64,000 bases of DNA from Scatophagus argus. Taxonomy: Eukaryota > Chordata > Actinopteri > Scatophagidae. A model generated the notes under the pieces. That model was not told where the DNA came from, made no database searches, and worked only from the letters and a program-made list of their open reading frames with translations. The DNA is taken from assembly GCF_020382885.2 (NCBI RefSeq), contig NC_058504.1, forward strand, positions 20,967,019 to 21,031,018, written 5' to 3'. Shown piece after piece: positions 52,812-64,000 of this stretch. Position 1 is the stretch's first letter, and each line of letters opens with the position of its first letter. The translations under genes and the position numbers were made by a program.

Positions 52812-55254
52812 TTTATCTCTCTGTTATGACTTGAAGGACATCAAAGCACGTTTTATTTAAGGCTGAAAGCTTCTAAATTGCACACAGATTCGCATAATAT
52901 CACTTTAAAAGGTGGCATTTTAAGCTTGTAATTAATTGATTTAATTTATTCAAAGAATGGATACATTTCTAAGACAGGGCAAAAGTTTTCAAACAAATTA
53001 AAATCCAATTAGATGAAATGGATTTTTGTATTCCATGGGGGAGTTTTGTGTCTGAAGACGCAGTATTGTTTCTGAAATGACCACTGCTTTGGGAAATAGT
53101 GTGACAGCTGTAATTGGATGTCCTTCATAATTTGATGTTTGCGCAGAAATTCACCCTTGAGGACTCCTGGAGTTCAGCGGACCCCACCTGGACAACAAAC
53201 ACAAGGGGCCCTACAAAGGCACTAATGTGCTAAATAACATAAATACTGATATAAATGTTTTTAAGAAATTAAAGCACAGCCACCCTCATATTTGTCTTCC
53301 AGGAGGGAAAATGGTCCTACTGGCCCAAAGTCGAGCGCTGTAACGTTATTGCTTTATCAAACACAATCAAAATGTGAATTAATCAAAGTACTGTGCGTTA
53401 GGGCGCGTATGCATGAGCATTGTTTGGCTGTAATGGATGACTTTAAAATTTGACGTTATTATTTCCCGTCATTTCTGGAAACAAATTGAACATTTATTGC
53501 ATATATATTAAAAATTATACAGTCGTCGAGAGAGGCTGATGTCTCTTTTATTGAGGCGCACCAAGAGGTGAGGTCTCACCGGATCAATTTCCCTGTCTTG
53601 TTACTCCCGCAAGAGGATGTTTGGAAAATGCCTGCACCGCTAAATTGATTCAGAAACGAATTCATAACTGGGAGGGGGGTTCAAGCAATTTTGTGGCGCC
53701 CAGTTTTTATCTCCCTATCTTGTTCTTTTGTTTCATGTTTTGATTACTTTAAGCAGCCAAACAAAGTTTCGTGGCTTCTCCTTGAAACCGGTTTATTCTC
53801 AGTTCTGCGGCCGTCAGTCCACTTTGGCCTCTTTTTCATTCTTTGGAAAAAAAAAGCATTTAATACACTGGGTTTTGGGTGGCTTCACAAACATAGCCAT
53901 TAAGCAGTCACAATGCTTTTATTGTGCACTTGATCTCAAAATAGAGGCTGGTCTGACTGCAGGATCCAGACGAACCTATGGAAAAGGCCTTGTCTTTGTC
54001 CGCCTGCACGGAGATGAATGGCCCGTGTCAACCAGATGATTAGTTTGCACTATTAAATTGTCAAAAAGGAAGGATTTTTTCCCTAATAGTGCCTTTTCGT
54101 GAAGAATTATGGAATTCAGAGCTGTTTGCGACTGCCAGGGAACTTGCAGGGCTTTGCTGGGGCGAGGGCGAAGGTCAGACAGAGTTCTCATCGCTGCGTC
54201 CAGTGTGGCACAGCAGTCAGAGGGGATGTGGAGACAAATGTAGGCCTATTTCCTACAATATGGGGTAATTAATCTCTACATTGTAGCAGATGAAGGATAT
54301 CAATGCTCTGCAGTGACACTGTGATTCAACAAGCTGAAGTGGGGTTGTACCCGCGTTTATGAGGATTCACAAAATGCGCAGAATTCGTGCGTAAATGCAC
54401 AAGAGCGTCCCACTGACATCACCTGCATGGGAGACTCAAAGACAGCCATATAAGCAGAGTATCAAATGATCAACAGATATTTTATTTTCGGTGACCACAT
54501 CAAGCTTAAATTGGAATCAAGACGATTTTGCGTGCTGCAGTTGGTGCACAGCGGCACGACGCGTAAGATGTGCCCGTTAGCGCCAGATCTCTCCCAGCAC
54601 ATGAGCTGTCTGTCAGGGCTGCCAAGGCTCCATCCAGGAAACCCCCTTCTTTTCTGCTCAACCTCTATTCTAGTGCCAGCGTTTTGTGTTAAATGTTAAC
54701 AACTTGGCCTGATCCATTTAATCGCCAACAACAAATCTGTGTTGACTCTAACACTCGCCTCCTTTGTGCCCATTATGCGGCTGCCCTCACTTGAAGATTT
54801 ATGTATTTTTGATATTAAATTCCTTCTGTCATCAAGACTGCTCTCTTGTTGACTTTTCTTGACCTGCCGACCTCGTTCCCCAAACTTTCCCATATTTAAC
54901 GCGGGACCAGCAGCCTCCACCCCCCGCACCCACCCCTCAACTTCTCCTGCTCTACCACAGCTGAATGCTGTGTGGCTCCTTTTGTTGGCATGTGCTGTTT
55001 GCACTGTTCTTGAACTTCAGTGTGCTGCCCTGTCCCCATCCTGTACTTTGAAGCCTGCGGAAGAATATTCTCTTTAAATAACGCCTTATTGTTCACAAAC
55101 CCAGCCGCTTCAGTTCATTTTCATGGCTTACATCTTCATTTCTTTTTTCACAGACCGCTGCGCAGCTGCGGGTGCGCATCACGATCATATTTGGTCAGTG
55201 TGAGGTTTTATTAGCTGGTTGTTCGTGACCTCCAAGTTATGTGGCTTTCAAATC

Positions 55255-55275
55255 AACACACACACACACACACAT
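55255..55275. repeat. (CA)n microsatellite
   Basis: Short pure CA run in the gene-free region; another imperfect one is at 59060-59090. Confidence 0.9.
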
Positions 55276-57187
55276 ACAACCTTCACCTGATTTCTGCTTT
55301 CAGTCACAACTACTACTTTCTTTCAGTGTTGACGCACAATGACAGAGGCCCACACCTTTGCCATATATGACGTCCATGTCGCCTACAAGCCCTCCCTCTG
55401 CTGCCCAGCTTGCTAATTAGTTAAACAAACGCTCCTACTAATCATCCCACTGGCCTGTCGAGCTTTGGGGTTTTTGTTCGCCGACTTTGCCACAGTTTTT
55501 CCTGCTGGAAACTTGGCCCCTCTGACCCGAGCTATAGCGGCGCTGTGGAGACGGCTGGACCGCCCTGTCCGGAGTCCCACCCCCCAGGGGCCAAAGGGCA
55601 GCGTCCAAAGCCCGGGAATGCCACCACCAGCTGCTAGTGGTGACACCATTTACAAAGGGGGGCTCGGCGAGCGATCCCTCTATGGGTTGTCAGTGTTGTG
55701 ACAGTGCTGGTTTGACATTTATTTACTCTTTCATAGGACCAAAAACTGCCCGTTTGGTTTAGGCGGTAAACCAAAGCGTTTAGTTTGCTTCGAACGCCTC
55801 TTAGCTGCTGCTACTGTAAACCAGACTCTTTCTAATAAACCAGGGTTAGTAAACTGTGGGTTTATTATTTTGTCATGACATGTTTACTAATGCTTTGCAT
55901 GTCTGTTATAAACTATGGACAAGAAGAAAGCGTGTGCTGGGAGGTTTGAAAGCTATTGACCACTTACTTCTAGACCAAAACTCTCTTATTAACTCCTTTT
56001 TAATTAACTGCGGACTTGATGATTAACGGCTTGTTAACATTTAGAACTACAGGCAAGTATTGATGAATTATTAACATTTCTAAATGCATGGTCACCAAAC
56101 AGAATGTATAAACACAACCTGGCAGCCCGATTTGCTCTTATTTATGGCTTTTAACGTAAAAGTAAAGCATTAATAAACGATATATTAACTGCTAATTGTA
56201 ATAATTAGATAATGCTCCTCTCTGTAACTTGTGCGCCAATGCTGATGGGTTTATCATGCTTTGAAAAGCTAATGTGGTTGTTTAAAATGTCAATAAGTCT
56301 TTATTATCCTTCCATTATTTTAAGAATGTGGTCTTATTAATGCCCCAGAACTAGTTTATAAAGCATGTTTTGTCATCCAAATCTGTAAAATATGACACAT
56401 CTTTGTTTAGTATAAATGTTGGTAATCCGTTCTCATTTTCCAATAATCCATCAAATAGAGAGAAAAATAGAGAAATATTAATAAGTCTTTGATGAACAGC
56501 TTTAATGATGAGATCTGAAGCTGAAAGTGCTAATCATAGGTTTATACGTGGATTCTGGTCCAGATCACCTGCAGTCCTTTTCCAGCCAGACCCAGATTAT
56601 TTTATTCACAATAAACTGACTGATAAAAGTAATGCAGGCCAAAGGTTGATGCCAAAAGATGGCTGTCAGAGTGCTGACAAGTTCCAGATTGTATAACAAT
56701 TAAACACTAAATAAAGCTGGAATTATTTTGCGCCCCCCCAGACAAACTAAATGCGAGTGCTAACTTGTACAGCCAATCACGGGATGGCAGGTTTGAGATT
56801 TATTTATTCCAGAAACTATCCTGTGCTCATGTCCTCTTCCTCCTGAACTCAAACGTTTTTCTTTCCCGCAGCGCGCCGCGCGGTTAACACTGGCCCATTA
56901 CACGTTGTCATTTGTGGCTCTCGGTGTTATTTGGACAATGTTTGGCCATTTACCCGGCCTGTGTCTGCGCGCTCCACGGAGGTCTCGACAGAAATTGATA
57001 CTAATTGTGGGGACTGTACACTGCTGGCTGGTGGAGCGCCTGCAGGCAGTTGGAAGACCTGCTTGTCACCGCCTAATTGACAAGGGCTTGTCTGTCCTGG
57101 GAGCAGCTGGTCCTAAGCACTGGCGCACAATCGCAATCTTGACACGGCCTCCACTCGCCTGAAGGAGTTTTGAGGGGAAGCGCAGTT

Positions 57188-57214
57188 AAAGGGAGATTTA
57201 TTGAATCTCCCTTT
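57188..57214. repeat. Stem-loop with 11-bp perfect arms
   Basis: AAAGGGAGATT, loop TATTG, then AATCTCCCTTT. It lies in a GC-richer patch of the gene-free region. Confidence 0.9.
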
Positions 57215-59348
57215 GGGTGACGCTGTATTAAGTACGCAATAACGGCTTATTTCCGCGGGTGCAAAAGGGAGCCACACTCACGGTATTAATAACAGAAGGT
57301 GCCAATTAGGCCAGACAGGTGACATTTCTTGTGACATTATGAATCACTGCAAACAAGACAAGCGCGGGTAAATAAAAGCTAAGAGCAACCCTGGTCTGAA
57401 ATCGGTTTTTAAGGAATAGTTATTTTACTTTTCGCAGCTACATGACACACAATGAGGCTATATGCGCAAATCGGATGAATGCAGGGGGGGTTTGCACCAG
57501 CCATTCAGCTGGCTCCAAGGCGAGAACACAAATAACATCAACCCTCACAGTAAAATAATCAATTCATTATTCTGGCCTGTTTCTATTAGACCATGTCTTT
57601 ATAGCTGAATGCATCAAGAGGGGAAAAAAAGCCAAGCAAGTATTGTTTTGGTCTGCAAGTGGAAAAGGTTTTCCTCCACTTTCCCACTGCCTGTAAAGAA
57701 ACGCTGCTTTTCTGGCCCTTTTGAACTGAAAATCGGGATTTTTTCCCCTGGTGTTCTCCGGACGCGCTCCTTTCTTTCTGAGGAACAATGACAACACTGG
57801 AGCACCCCGCCGGTGCGCCACAGTTGGGGATCCCCCGGATTGTTTTGGACATCTTTGGATTTCATCAATCAAAATGACTGCAGTTTTCCATAAAAATGCT
57901 GAATTTGGTGCTGGAACCGAGCGGGCAAGGTAGAAAATACGAAGCTGTCCTACTCGATGATAAATGGCCATCCTTTGATTGAGCAAATGGAGAAATACGT
58001 GCCACAGTACTGAGAAACAGGCGAAGATTGTTAAGAGACTCATGACTCATGGTCTTGCGTCAGAACATGCCAGAAATGAATCGAGCAGAGACATGAGCCT
58101 GTAAGAACAACTGCATTTTCCCAAACTTGAAATTTGTGGGGGACACGAGCAGGAAATGTTTGCTTGACACGTGTGTAATTATGTGGGAAAGTAGGACTGA
58201 TGACCTGCCTTCATTTGCTGGGTCACTGTTCAAGTAATTTTGTCTGCGTTTTGTTAATAAATAGCATATCAAGACCACCAGCTACCACTGACTAACTGAC
58301 AGGTATGAGGCTGCTGGTGCTTGACATCATCCCATTTATACTGGACCCTCTGACCAGGTTACTGGGTGTAACAGCCCAGATAAGGAGCCATTAACATATT
58401 GGAGTCTTTGGCCTGGAACTCCAGGAAGCTGAACCCCTGTTAACATGGAAATACAACATCCTATTGACTACAGCCCAATTATCTGGCAGCTCTCGTTGGA
58501 GGAAAACTGGGATGAAATCAGAAAAGTGCAAAACAAAACTTTTAATTTTCTGGATTAACACAGACACCTCTCAAAGTGTCTCCTCTAAATGGCCCTAATG
58601 CTGAATGCTAATCATCCAATATTGACATTTTGTCCCGCCTCAGGTCAGCGGGTCAACAGTTGGAGATTAATGGAACAGGAAGCAGGTTACAGGACCAGGA
58701 CCAGTCACCGTAATGTTGCTATAATACTGCCATGATGCATTATATTTTGTCTTTGTTAGTGAAATTGTTTGTTGAGATATCTTAGTTTTTAAAGTCAGTC
58801 ATTTTATTGTGTCTGTGATAACCCATGCTGTCATGACCTTATTGTACTTTATTATCAAATAGGCATTTAACATTTAGATTCTATTAAAATAAAGATTTAA
58901 AGTCTGTATTTGGCACTCAGTAGTTGCCCTATCTGAGGATTTTGGTCCTTATCTTTCTTCTTTCTTTTTTCTGAGCTATTCCATACGGTCCATACTGTTT
59001 ATTTTAAATTATCTTATAACATGTGTTGTAGAATAGTTGGCATTGGTAAGGACCCCTAACACTCACACACTCACACACTCACACACACATCGGTGCCTTT
59101 TTCAAACATATAGCAGAGCGGACTGGCTTGTCGAGCTTGAAGAATTGTTTAATTTCAGGGCCCCGGCGTTTCCTGAGGTGAGGTCTGCATTGGCTGCTAA
59201 TAGAGATCTAATTGATGGGCCGAGTCCCGTTTCCGTGCTCTCTCTCCCTTTATTGCGCCCCGGCGTCTGCTGTAAAATAGGTCTGTAATCAGATTCCGCC
59301 TATTCCTCCTGGAGCAGAATGAGAGCTCAGGGCTGCGGAGAGAGATGT

Positions 59349-59402
59349 GGTAAAAAAAAAAGAAAAAGAAAAACGAAAAAAGAAAAGAAAAGAAAAGAAA
59401 CA
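59349..59402. repeat. Purine-only (A-rich, AAAAG) tract
   Basis: Long A and AAAAG run with very few other bases; low-complexity sequence. Confidence 0.9.
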
Positions 59403-60171
59403 AACAAAAAAAATCAAGTTAAGACTTGAGTAAAAATTCGACATACTGTTGAGGCTTGATGAAAAAGAAAAAAGTGAGCTTCAACAGAAATTCTTCTCTT
59501 TCTGGTTTGCTTTCTTTAAATAAAATGACATTATTCTCATAGAAACATCTAGTGTGGCATTAGTGAGTTTACAGCAGCCTTGTAGGCTTTAATCTGTCAG
59601 AATATTCCTTTATTTCTTTGGGGATTTACAGTTTTGCTGCAATACTTGTATACTGAACCCTTCATGTATAATTCAAACTTATAGGATTAATATAGATCTT
59701 TGATAAAGGCTTTGTTATTGCTGCCATATAACTATAATTATTATTTTAACATGGTTATGTCTGCTTTTATGACTCAGAGTCTCACTTCATGATCTAATCA
59801 AAGTCCACACAGGCCAGTCTTGGTTAATACCAGTGTGGTCATGTACCCAGAAGGTATAGAAGATGTCAATCAAATCAGACTTGAGACTGGCAGCAACAGA
59901 AACAGAGTGATTCTCTCTTCTTTTCCCCTCTCCTTTGCTTCTCTCTCCGTCTCCCATAGAACTTCCTGGAAGGCTGTGATTGGCCGCCTGTCTGGGCAGT
60001 GATAGCAGCCCTGGAGCCGAGGATGATTGATGATGGTGAGGGCAAGGCCGAGCGCTGGCAGCATAAAGCCCCATAGACGCCTCAATAAAGAGCCTGGCTA
60101 GTGGAGAGGCTGGGCCCCGCTCAATAGGGCCCCTCCGCCTCTGAGGACCCACGGCTAGAGGAGTGCATGGA

Positions 60172-60412
60172 CAGAGAGAGAGAGAGAGACAGAGAGAGAG
60201 GAAGAGAAGAAGAAGGAGAGGTGCTCTGTTGTTGGATAATCCATTTAGCTATCGAGCCAGCAGCCGTCTGAGGCTGGATAAGTGCAGCGACGGATGTGTG
60301 TGGGGTGAAAATAGCAGGGGCTGGCTGGTGGAGAGCTGGAGGGGGGATGCAGGGATGAAGGATATGGAGAAAGAGAGAGAGAGAGAGAGATAGAGAGAGA
60401 GGGAGGGAGAGA
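60172..60412. repeat. Pair of (GA)n tracts
   Basis: GA-rich runs at 60172-60212 and 60367-60412 flank a GC-richer unique core. The apparent open frames across them are low-complexity artefacts. Confidence 0.85.
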
Positions 60413-61249
60413 TGGATCATCCACTCTCCAGGATGCATAATGGGAAAAAAAGCAGATGAAGAAAACTGGAGATGAGCTCTGCAGACTGTTTTTCACACAC
60501 TCTAGAAATGATCACAAGCCTGAAACGCTGACACAAGACAATGTCTAACCTGAACGCTGTGACCCAAGGCTCACTGCTGCTGCTCTGGTGGCCATCATTC
60601 AGCCTACAGATGCATAACTGTGGTGACCTTTGCTTCAGCAGATCAATGAGGCCCTGCTAGGTTGGATTCCATCGGTGCTGTGTCCACTGCTGTGGCCCCA
60701 GACCGCATGCAGCCCTGTTGTAACCCCCAGCGCACAGCAGCACTGAAAAGCGCAATTAGGCAGCAATCTGCTCCTACCAAGCCAGCTTTCAGTGACTCCA
60801 GCATGGCTACATGATGTCCTGCAGACCATCCTGGCTGGAGTTGGCAGAATGAAGGTCTGAGAGACCGTAGGGGCCGTGGACGGATGGCCTGATGAGCATT
60901 TTCTCCTCTGCAGGGTTTGTGGAGATCAAAGATGAGAAATCAGTCATCTAGTATGACTCAAGACTCTGCAGCCTCAACATTTTAAAAATACTTCACAAAT
61001 ATTCTTTCTTAGTAATGCCTGTAATTCAGTCATATAAGCCTGCCTTTTAATGTCTTTGATGAAAATAAATTTACCAAATTTCCACAAAATAACTGCACTT
61101 TGTTTCTTTAATTTCTGCTCTTCTGTGGATTGATTAAGGAAATACAAGCAGGGGGATTTTAAAGTTTATTTTGGAGGTTATTTCAAATGAATTCAAGTCA
61201 AGACACAAATTGATCAGTAACACTGTTAAATGTCTATTTAAATTGATTT

Positions 61250-61703
61250 TGAACTGGTACTCTTTAAGTAAAAGTATATAGGTACAATCAGAGAGACCGA
61301 GTCAAAGTATCAAAAGTAAAAGTACTGCTTGAGTAGGAAAATGATCCCTGTCAGAGCCACTCCTCAAAAGATTCCCATTCCCATAAAAACGTCCACAGTT
61401 TCCTCTTCATCCACCAGAGGAACAGCCCTGTTTTCAGCTTTGTTACAATGCATTCAAATTGTTTTTCGTTGAGCTTAAGAATCAGTTTATCATTCAAAAA
61501 TCACCAAATAAGACAAGTGGTTTTACCTGAACAGGAGGGGTAAGAAAATGTGTCATCTGAAAAGTAACTAAAGCTGTCAGGCAAATAAAATATTTACCTC
61601 TGACATGTAGTGGAACAGAAGTATTAAGTTGTACAAGCACCTCAAATTTGCACTTGAGCACAGTACTTGAGTAAATGTACTTAGTTACAATCCACCACTG
61701 TGC
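61250..61703 (+). mobile_element. AAGTAAAAGTAC-type fish MITE
   Basis: Pieces in the expected order: AAGTATCAAAAGTAAAAGTA, GAAAAGTAACTAAAGCTGTC, GAGTAAATGTACTTAGTTAC and the terminal CCACCACTG. The right end is close to intact and the left end is degenerate. Family recalled from memory. Confidence 0.6.
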
Positions 61704-62424
61704 TTCAGCGGCTAACATCACAGTCCAAAAATGAACAAAGCTCCTGTACAAGTTCTGACAACAACAACGTCTCATCTGCTTCACGTTACTTTGATGAACT
61801 ACAGACCTGCAGTGAGAAGTTCTGAACAAACCTCAAGGAGGTCATGGAAAAGCTGAAAACACTCAACATTTTTCAGTGAAGAAACATGGACACTTCTGGC
61901 AAGTAAACCCAATAATTTAAAAAGAGCCAACACTGCCTTTACAGTGTTTAAACTGAAGGAAGTAATGACTCAGTGTCCCAGATCAACATACCTGCTCAGG
62001 TGCGTTCTGAAGCAGCATGTTGTTCACTCTCATCCCTGCTTGTATTCGACTTGTTATTAAGACATTCTTTTCCTGATGACAATCAACGACTTACACCATT
62101 TACTAATGAACTAAAACTGCCTAACTAACAACAAATTACACCTTATTGCTTTATGACCAATTACAGCCACACAGAATATGTGTGCGCAGTTCAAAAGTAA
62201 TAGGTTAATGAAAGCATAACAGTCAAATGTGTCTGTATTGATTTGTGATTAGTGCAGGGGGCTTATTCATGGGGTATCCATAACCTGATTCTGCCTCAGA
62301 TTTTAATTGCCTAATTGGAGTGATTATTTAGCAATGGGAAACCATTCCACCTGTTCCTCCTCTGTACTTCAGGAAGCATCAGCAGTGTTTGATAGCCATA
62401 TTGGCATGTGTAGTTATCCTCCGT

Positions 62425-62515
62425 CATGGTGGAGTAAGTATTCTGAACTATTAAGTAAAAGTACCAATGCAAAAATGTAAAAAAATACTCCATTAGTAAA
62501 AGTCCTGCATTAAAA
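62425..62515. mobile_element. Second piece of the AAGTAAAAGTAC-type MITE
   Basis: TTAAGTAAAAGTACCAATGC, AATACTCCATTAG and AAAAGTCCTGCATT match the other half of the same family, in the same orientation, about 720 bp beyond the copy at 61250-61703. Confidence 0.5.
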
Positions 62516-64000
62516 AAAGTTGTAAAAACCCTCTGGAGTCATTCTGTTCATCAGTGAATATAATGAGCATGTTATATTTATAGCAACATAACTTCACAAG
62601 TGCATTAACTATTTTATTTCTTATGATACAATTAGAAACACAATATTTTCTACCACCTAGAGCTTTTGTTTATATATTTATATTTATGAGTCATTTTCGA
62701 AACCGATTTGTACATTTTATAATTGCCTGTGTCATTTCATTTTGTGTGGTGGGCAGCTTCATAGTGGTTAAACTGACAAAACGATAAGTCAGACTTGTGT
62801 CTGATTTATGTTAATACTCTGGAAACGTAAAAGGAATTTATCCTGTGAGTACGTTTTCACTAACTATTCACTTTTTCTGTTATTAGGATCTAAAGGATGA
62901 CAACTGATGGAGAAGAACTTGAGACATCCTTTTTCTTTATGTCAAAACATGCCGCCTACATTACCCACAATGCCCCTTGAGCACAAACAGTTGAGTCTAG
63001 TAGCTAAGTAATGTGGCCTCAAGCCTCTGGTCTTAAGCATAGAGGAGCTGACTACAGAGGTCCACCCCTCCCCCACTGATGTTTTTTACTTTCAAACTTG
63101 CACTCCTCAGCCCCAGCCTGACTATTTTTTATTTATCAGATTTCATGCAGCTCCTAATGGAGCCCACAAAAGGCTTCATGCTGCTTTTTCCACATATCCC
63201 CCTTAAAACCCAGAAAGATATGTGTAAAACTGCCCTTTAAAATTCTACTTAAGTATAGTATTTAGTTACTTACCTAACTGACGTTAAAAATAAAGTCAGA
63301 CTGCATACATCTATGTTGTATATCATATTTATCAAGATGTATTCATCCAAGAGGGATATGATTCGTGATGGTTATTTTATGACTGACATGGAAAACGTGT
63401 TTATGAACAGCATGAACAAATCTAATCCTGAGTGGGCTCTCAGGCTGAGCCATTATCCAGCACTGAATTATTTCATAATGTTGTTGTGTGCATTGTTGGT
63501 GGGCAGAGGTTAACAAAAGGCCAAGACGAATCCAAGCCACCGGTGTTGGCCGCATGGGGGAAATGTTGGCAAGCGAGCCAGAGAATAATCATAGGCTAAT
63601 CTGATTTCCAGCTCTGATAATGGAGGCCAGGCTAAATAAGAAAAATTCCAAGCAAATTTGTGCAAATGAAAAAGGATTCCGCCTGACATAATGGTATGGT
63701 GCAAGGCAGCCTCTAATGAGCAATAATCTGTCTAAGAGCATCTCTCGCTCTCTCCTTCTCTTTGCTTTGGTTTCTCCCTCCATCTTCGATCTCATCCCAT
63801 CTCACTCCTCCACCTCCTCCCGCCCTCCCCCACTACTCCAGCTCTCATCAGCTTCTTTTCTTTTCCTGAGGAGGTGCATGTCACAGCTGTGTGACACAGA
63901 TATGAAACAGGGAAGGAGAGAAACAGAAGTGTGTGACTTGTGGTCTGTATGACTTGAGACCGGTTTAAGGACTGCAAAAATCTTCATATTTACAGGAATT

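Larger units (their letters stand above)
48206..64000. other. 16-kb gene-free region
   Basis: No exon of a recognisable protein and no RNA gene is found on either strand. The region has AT-rich stretches alternating with GC-richer islands (around 49.6-49.9, 55.4-55.7, 56.85-57.2, 57.75-57.95 and 59.9-60.4 kb), microsatellites and MITE pieces near the right end. tmem33 lies near the developmental gene phox2b in human, so this may be distal regulatory DNA; that is inference only. Confidence 0.5.

Noticed and set aside
55413-55701. 78-codon frames on both strands at 55.4-55.7 kb
   Set aside because: GC-rich sequence opens several frames by chance; no domain, and codon content is unremarkable.
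57567-58043. 158-codon minus-strand open frame
   Set aside because: No recognisable family, overlapping frames also open, and no splice or promoter context. Could be part of a non-coding transcript, but there is no evidence.
59787-60496. Open frames of 76-121 codons around the GA tracts
   Set aside because: Ser/Leu or Arg/Glu repeats come from (GA)n microsatellites; artefactual.

Overview
The window is vertebrate nuclear DNA, almost certainly from a ray-finned (teleost, probably spiny-rayed) fish. The genes have short coding exons with GT-AG introns and encode vertebrate orthologues. The spacer DNA is full of microsatellites and teleost-type repeats: a tRNA-headed SINE with an (ATGG)n tail, tails ending in ATTGA repeats, hAT MITEs and a Tc1 relic. 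Nothing bacterial, viral or CRISPR-like was seen.

Layout. At 1.5-3.2 kb on the plus strand lies fgfbp1, a secreted FGF-binding protein with a TATA box and one coding exon. The next five genes are all on the minus strand: anxa5 (start codon at 24.51 kb, stop at 9.11 kb, 12 coding exons, 316 residues); smim43, formerly TMEM155 (29.59-29.83 kb, a one-exon membrane micropeptide); ccna2 (34.48 to 31.44 kb, 8 coding exons, 437 residues); bbs7 (41.09 to 35.93 kb, 19 coding exons, 713 residues); and tmem33 (46.48 to 42.77 kb, 7 coding exons, 248 residues, plus an inferred non-coding exon near 47.6 kb). I joined every exon by hand. Phases close at each junction, and lengths are close to the human proteins as I remember them.

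Regulatory DNA. The ccna2 promoter carries a CCAAT box followed by a CDE/CHR cell-cycle element that looks almost identical to the mammalian one. The bbs7 promoter carries a perfect RFX X-box, the signature of ciliary genes. The tmem33 promoter sits beside two mirror-image arms, each with a CCAAT box.

Neighbourhood. anxa5-smim43-ccna2-bbs7 matches human 4q27, but exosc9 is missing between smim43 and ccna2. tmem33 (human 4p13) and fgfbp1 (human 4p15) are attached at either side. The genes share no obvious pathway, so this is conserved linkage and not an operon-like system. From about 48.2 kb to the end (about 16 kb) I find no gene. That stretch is AT-rich, with GC-richer islands and a few hairpins, and may be a regulatory landscape for a gene outside the window.

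No clearly new biological system was found. The most useful points are the promoter elements, the extended N-terminus of Smim43, the hAT insertion in a tmem33 intron, and the perfect 18-bp-arm hairpin at 52.77 kb.
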